64,000 nucleotides of DNA, from contig CAMWMZ010000001.1 of the NCBI GenBank assembly GCA_947175485.1, positions 27,335 to 91,334 on the forward strand, written 5' to 3'. The notes under the pieces are model-generated. The model was not told the DNA's origin, searched no databases, and saw only the letters and a list, made by a program, of their open reading frames with translations. A program made the position numbers and the translations under genes. This DNA is from an uncultured Clostridia bacterium (GTDB taxonomy: Bacteria > Bacillota > Clostridia > Christensenellales > Borkfalkiaceae). Shown piece by piece: positions 60,788 to 64,000 of this stretch; the stretch's first letter is position 1, and every line of letters begins with the position of its first letter.

Positions 60788-62959
60788 ATGGAAATTGCAC
60801 AACAGTTAACCGAAGAATTTAATCTGCGTCCCGAACACGTAAAAAATATTTTACAACTTTTGGACGAAGGAAACACAATTCCTTTTATAGCGCGGTACCG
60901 TAAAGAAATGACCGGTGCGATAGACGACCAGGTATTACGTGAACTGAACGACAGATACGAATATCTTAAAAATCTTGAAAAACGTAAACAGGAAGTATCT
61001 TCGGCTATCACAGAACAAAATAAAATGACCGAAGAAATCCAAGCTGCAATTGCCGTCGCGCAGACAATGACGGAGGTTGAGGATATTTACCGGCCGTTTA
61101 AACAAAAGAAGAAGACCCGCGCGTCTGTTGCAATTGAAAAGGGCTTGCAGCCTCTTGCTGAATTTATTCTTGCGCAGGAGGGAGACCCTTATAAGGAAGC
61201 TGAAAAATACATAGATGAGGAAAAGGGCGTTAATGATGTTCCTGCGGCAATAGCGGGAGCAAAAGATATAATTGCTGAAATAGTATCCGACAACGCCGAC
61301 CTCAGAAAGAAATTGCGCACTTTGCTTGAAAACCATGGCGAAATGCAAACGAAAATGGTTAAGGATGATGAAAAAGGCACCTATGCAATGTACGCAGATT
61401 ACGCCGAACTTGTTCCCGAAATAAAAAACCATAGGATTTTGGCTATTAACCGCGGAGAAAAAGAGGATTGTTTAAAAGTTAAAATTTATTTCAATCCCGA
61501 TATTGCAAAGCGGGTATGCGCCGCAAAATATTTAAAGTCAGACGGCAACGCGGATTGTTCAAAGCTTGTGGAAGAGGCTTCCGACGACGGATATGACAGA
61601 CTTATTCAACCTTCTATAGAGCGCGAAGTCCGCGCCATACTTACCGATAAAGCAAGCGAGCAGGCAATAAAGATGTTTGAAGTAAATTTACGTCCGCTTT
61701 TATTGCAGCCCCCCGTAAAAGGCAAAGTGACTTTGGGGCTTGACCCTGCATATCGAACCGGATGCAAGCTTGCCGTGGTTGACGAGACGGGAAAGGTTCT
61801 TGAAACAGGCGTAGTTTATCCCATACCGGAAGTTCACAAACCGGCGCAGATTGAAGACGCAAAAAGCATTATCAAGAATCTTATAAAAAAACACCATGTG
61901 GATATTATTTCCATTGGTAACGGTACCGCCAGTAAAGAAACGGAGATTTTTGTAGCCGAACTTTTGAAAGAAGTTGACGACAACGTAAGCTATGCTGTTG
62001 TAAGCGAAGCCGGTGCAAGCGTTTATTCCGCCAGTCCGCTTGCCGTTGAAGAGTTTCCCGATCTTGATTTGACCAGACGTTCCGCAATTTCCATTGCAAG
62101 AAGATTGCAGGATCCGCTTGCCGAGCTTATTAAAATCGACCCTAAATCTATCGGGGTAGGACAGTATCAGCATGATATGGATAAAAAGAGGCTTGACAGT
62201 GTTTTAGGCGGCGTTTTGGAAGACTGCGTTAATAACGTCGGCGTGGACTTGAATACTGCGAGTGTTTCTCTTTTGAAATATGTTGCAGGTTTAAATTCTG
62301 GTATAGCCAAAAACATAGTGGCGTACCGCGAAGAAAACGGTAAATTTACGGCGAGATCTCAGCTTTTGAAAGTTTCAAAGTTAGGAGCTAAGGCTTACGA
62401 ACAATGTGCGGGATTCCTGCGTATTCCTGACGGAAAAAATATAATGGACAATACGGCTGTTCATCCCGAATCCTATAAAAAGGCGGAAAAACTGCTTGCG
62501 TTGTTCGGATATACAGACAAGGACGTAAGAGAGGGCAAACTTGTTGAGTTGCCCGCAAAAGTAAAAGAATACGGTGACGATAAAGCTGCGGAATATTGCG
62601 ACCTTGACAAAGCCACAATGAACGATATTATCTCCGAGCTTGTAAAGCCCGGGCGCGATATTCGAGACAGCTTGCCGCAAAGACAACTCAGAAAAGACAT
62701 TATGGGTATTGATGATTTATATGTCGGAATGATAGTTGAAGGAACCGTGAGAAACGTTATTGATTTCGGCGCGTTCGTTGACATCGGAGTACATCAGGAC
62801 GGGCTTGTACATATTTCCGAAATTACTGAAAGATATATAAAACATCCGTCGGACGTGCTTAAAGTCGGGCAACAGGTAAAGGCAGTTGTAATTGCTTTGG
62901 ACAAAAAGAAAATGAGAATAGGGCTGTCGTTAAAGCAGGTTAACAAAAAAGCAAATTAA
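60788..62959 (+). CDS. tex: Tex family RNA-binding protein
   Basis: 723 residues: HTH N-terminal part (PFIARYRKEMTGAIDD), YqgF-like RNase H fold (LGLDPAYRTGCKLAVVD), HhH repeats (LNSGIAKNIVAYREENGKF) and C-terminal S1 domain (VGMIVEGTVRNVIDFGAFVDIGVHQDGLVH). Tex proteins act in transcription and stress adaptation. Starts 1 nt after the alkD-like stop. Confidence 0.95.
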   Translation: MEIAQQLTEEFNLRPEHVKNILQLLDEGNTIPFIARYRKEMTGAIDDQVLRELNDRYEYLKNLEKRKQEVSSAITEQNKMTEEIQAAIAVAQTMTEVEDIYRPFKQKKKTRASVAIEKGLQPLAEFILAQEGDPYKEAEKYIDEEKGVNDVPAAIAGAKDIIAEIVSDNADLRKKLRTLLENHGEMQTKMVKDDEKGTYAMYADYAELVPEIKNHRILAINRGEKEDCLKVKIYFNPDIAKRVCAAKYLKSDGNADCSKLVEEASDDGYDRLIQPSIEREVRAILTDKASEQAIKMFEVNLRPLLLQPPVKGKVTLGLDPAYRTGCKLAVVDETGKVLETGVVYPIPEVHKPAQIEDAKSIIKNLIKKHHVDIISIGNGTASKETEIFVAELLKEVDDNVSYAVVSEAGASVYSASPLAVEEFPDLDLTRRSAISIARRLQDPLAELIKIDPKSIGVGQYQHDMDKKRLDSVLGGVLEDCVNNVGVDLNTASVSLLKYVAGLNSGIAKNIVAYREENGKFTARSQLLKVSKLGAKAYEQCAGFLRIPDGKNIMDNTAVHPESYKKAEKLLALFGYTDKDVREGKLVELPAKVKEYGDDKAAEYCDLDKATMNDIISELVKPGRDIRDSLPQRQLRKDIMGIDDLYVGMIVEGTVRNVIDFGAFVDIGVHQDGLVHISEITERYIKHPSDVLKVGQQVKAVVIALDKKKMRIGLSLKQVNKKAN

Positions 62960-62960
62960 C

Positions 62961-62989
62961 TTGACAAAGCCATAGCAATGTTGTAAAAT
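62961..62989 (+). promoter_or_regulatory. Sigma-A promoter of acpP
   Basis: TTGACA 62961-62966, 17 nt, TAAAAT 62984-62989, then SD aaggagg. Confidence 0.8.
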
Positions 62990-63018
62990 TTTACAGTACT
63001 ATTAAGGAGGATTATACG

Positions 63019-63240
63019 ATGTTTGAAAAAGTAGCAAAATTACTTGCCGAACAGTTGAACGTTGACGTTTCCAAAATTACAGAACAAAGCGAAATAGTAA
63101 AAGACTTGGGGGCGGATTCTTTAGACGTGGTCGAATTGCTTTATACCCTTGAAGAAAACACGGGTAAGACCATTCCTGAAGAAAAGGTTACAACACTTAA
63201 AACTGTTGGCGATGTTGTTAATCTTTTGCAGTCGCTTTAA
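63019..63240 (+). CDS. acpP: Acyl carrier protein
   Basis: 73 residues with the phosphopantetheine site GADSLDVVEL (Ser34). Carries growing fatty acyl chains. It stands alone, with its own promoter and terminator, away from fab genes. Confidence 0.95.
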   Translation: MFEKVAKLLAEQLNVDVSKITEQSEIVKDLGADSLDVVELLYTLEENTGKTIPEEKVTTLKTVGDVVNLLQSL

Positions 63241-63254
63241 TTAATATCTGCGTT

Positions 63255-63292
63255 AAAAAGCCGCACATTTTAAAATGTGCGGCTTTTTTTAT
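63255..63292 (+). terminator. Intrinsic terminator after acpP
   Basis: Perfect 17-bp stem aaaaagccgcacatttt / aaaatgtgcggcttttt, T7. Confidence 0.9.
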
Positions 63293-63304
63293 TATTAGAA
63301 TTAT

Positions 63305-63658
63305 TTAAATAAACATAAAAGCACAAATTGCAATTAAAGTTCCAGACAAAGCCATAAGAGTAATTAATAAATATTTTATTCCAAATTTCATTATATTAAG
63401 TTGTTCGGGTGTATATTCGCTATCAGTAACGCTATTTTTATTTCCATATTTATTCAGAGATTGATTACGTAAATCGTCTAAGGTTAAATTGAAAACTTCG
63501 GAAATTTTTTCAAGGATACATTCGTCTTCCGGTAAAAAAGATTTCTCCCAGCGTTGTACGGTAGATTTTGACGAGTAAATTTTATCGGCAAACGCACGTA
63601 TTGAATATCCGTATTCTTTTCTTAAATCTCTTAAATATCTTCCGTCAATTCTGTCCAT
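63305..63658 (-). CDS. XRE-family regulator with C-terminal membrane anchor
   Basis: 117 residues: HTH domain (about 8-62; YLRDLRKEYGYSIRAFADKI, SKSTVQRWEK) followed by a hydrophilic linker and one TM helix (about 94-116). A membrane-tethered XRE layout; its signal is not known. Divergent from the truncated gene at 63853, with direct repeats between. Confidence 0.88.
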   Translation of the reverse strand: MDRIDGRYLRDLRKEYGYSIRAFADKIYSSKSTVQRWEKSFLPEDECILEKISEVFNLTLDDLRNQSLNKYGNKNSVTDSEYTPEQLNIMKFGIKYLLITLMALSGTLIAICAFMFI

Positions 63659-63760
63659 AAGGAATCCCTTAAATCAATTATATAGCATAATAATAGATAA
63701 TTCAATATGTTTGCCGTAGTTTTAAAAAATTTAACTTATATTAATTATACAAATCTTTTT

Positions 63761-63780
63761 GGGACAAAAACGGGACAAAA
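63761..63780 (+). repeat. Direct repeat GGGACAAAA x2
   Basis: GGGACAAAA at 63761-63769 and 63772-63780, an 11-bp period (one helical turn), 6 nt before the -35 of the next promoter; candidate operator of the XRE regulator. Confidence 0.6.
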
Positions 63781-63786
63781 CAGATA

Positions 63787-63815
63787 TTGACATTAAAAGC
63801 TGAAAATGCTAAATT
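63787..63815 (+). promoter_or_regulatory. Sigma-A promoter of the terminal gene
   Basis: TTGACA 63787-63792, 17 nt, TAAATT 63810-63815, then SD aaggag. Confidence 0.65.
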
Positions 63816-63852
63816 TTAAGTATAAATAATTAATTTTTCAAAGGAGAAAAAA

Positions 63853-64000
63853 ATGAAAAATAAATTAACAAAGAAGACTAAACTTATTCTTGTAAACGTA
63901 ATAATCGCCGTAATTATATTTTTATATATAATATTTTATACTTTTATATTACATCCAAAATATGATTTAAAAATATTTTGGGAGGCTCTATCGATGATCC
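63853..64000 (+). CDS. Small membrane protein, 3' truncated by window
   Basis: 49 residues visible: basic start MKNKLTKKTK, one TM helix (about 11-32), then a soluble stretch HPKYDLKIFWEAL; still open at the last base. SD aaggagaa precedes the ATG. Not recognised. Its promoter carries the GGGACAAAA repeats, so it is probably controlled by the divergent membrane-bound XRE regulator. Confidence 0.7.
   Translation, partial: MKNKLTKKTKLILVNVIIAVIIFLYIIFYTFILHPKYDLKIFWEALSMI

Noticed and set aside
1..64000. CRISPR arrays, IS elements, prophage, tRNA or rRNA genes
   Set aside because: No repeat-spacer pattern, transposase, integrase, attachment site, tRNA cloverleaf or rRNA sequence was recognised.

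Overview
The window is a low-GC chromosomal stretch from an anaerobic, endospore-forming member of the Firmicutes (class Clostridia), most likely an uncultured gut lineage. The case rests on spo0A, a complete spoIIIAA-AH operon, spoIVB, gerW/ytfJ, a pta-ackA acetate pathway, typical Clostridia gene order, and large surface lipoproteins for plant pectin. No rRNA, tRNA, CRISPR, transposon or prophage was seen. Almost everything is coding, and genes are separated by clear intrinsic terminators and TTGACA-17-TATAAT type promoters.

Layout. 1-4495: a heterodimeric ABC exporter (first gene cut by the window edge) and an ABC-F ATPase. 4505-5412: spo0A with its own promoter and an 0A box. 5563-11533: two convergent lipoproteins, one with HxxxxW/HW-C repeats and one a 1216-residue PL1 pectate lyase. 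11693-12742: a DUF697 membrane protein. 12880-17592: spoIIIAA-AH and an Asp23 protein. 17650-24383: nusB-folD-ispA, a roughly 600-nt structured RNA, a membrane protein, dxs, tlyA and nadK. 24386-29351: argR, recN, spoIVB, a SpoIIM-like gene and a D,D-carboxypeptidase. 29438-37263: an Lsa-type ABC-F, lysA, an M50 protease, scpAB, ytfI/ytfJ, a second D,D-carboxypeptidase and rluB. 37294-43973: tmcAL (minus), pta-ackA, yceD-rpmF, asnS and asparaginase. 44027-47969: an HxlR regulator, a nitroreductase, a copper ATPase with a fused C-terminal CopZ-like domain, and an ArsR regulator. 48095-50395: a second PL1 lipoprotein. 50478-62959: uvrC, HAD, U32, mutS2, ylxY-like, M16, inosine glycosylase, AlkD and tex. 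63019-64000: acpP, a membrane-anchored XRE regulator and a truncated small membrane protein.

The most notable system is the large noncoding RNA at about 19804-20400. It lies between ispA and dxs and directly before a multi-pass membrane protein. That neighbourhood (nusB, folD, ispA, dxs, recN, sporulation genes) is the known setting of OLE RNA and its partner OapA. A perfect 9-bp long-range pairing closes the RNA, and a sigma-A promoter and an intrinsic terminator bound it. OLE RNP complexes are known mainly from extremophilic or anaerobic Firmicutes; here the RNA sits in an apparently pectin-degrading spore former.

Other notable points are: a Spo0A whose receiver has lost the paired acidic residues and the switch Thr while keeping Asp56; an ABC-F whose second Walker A is fully eroded; a copper ATPase with DKTAT for DKTGT and an internal ribosome binding site before its fused CopZ-like tail; and several genes whose sigma-A promoters lie so close to the start codon that the transcripts should be nearly leaderless.
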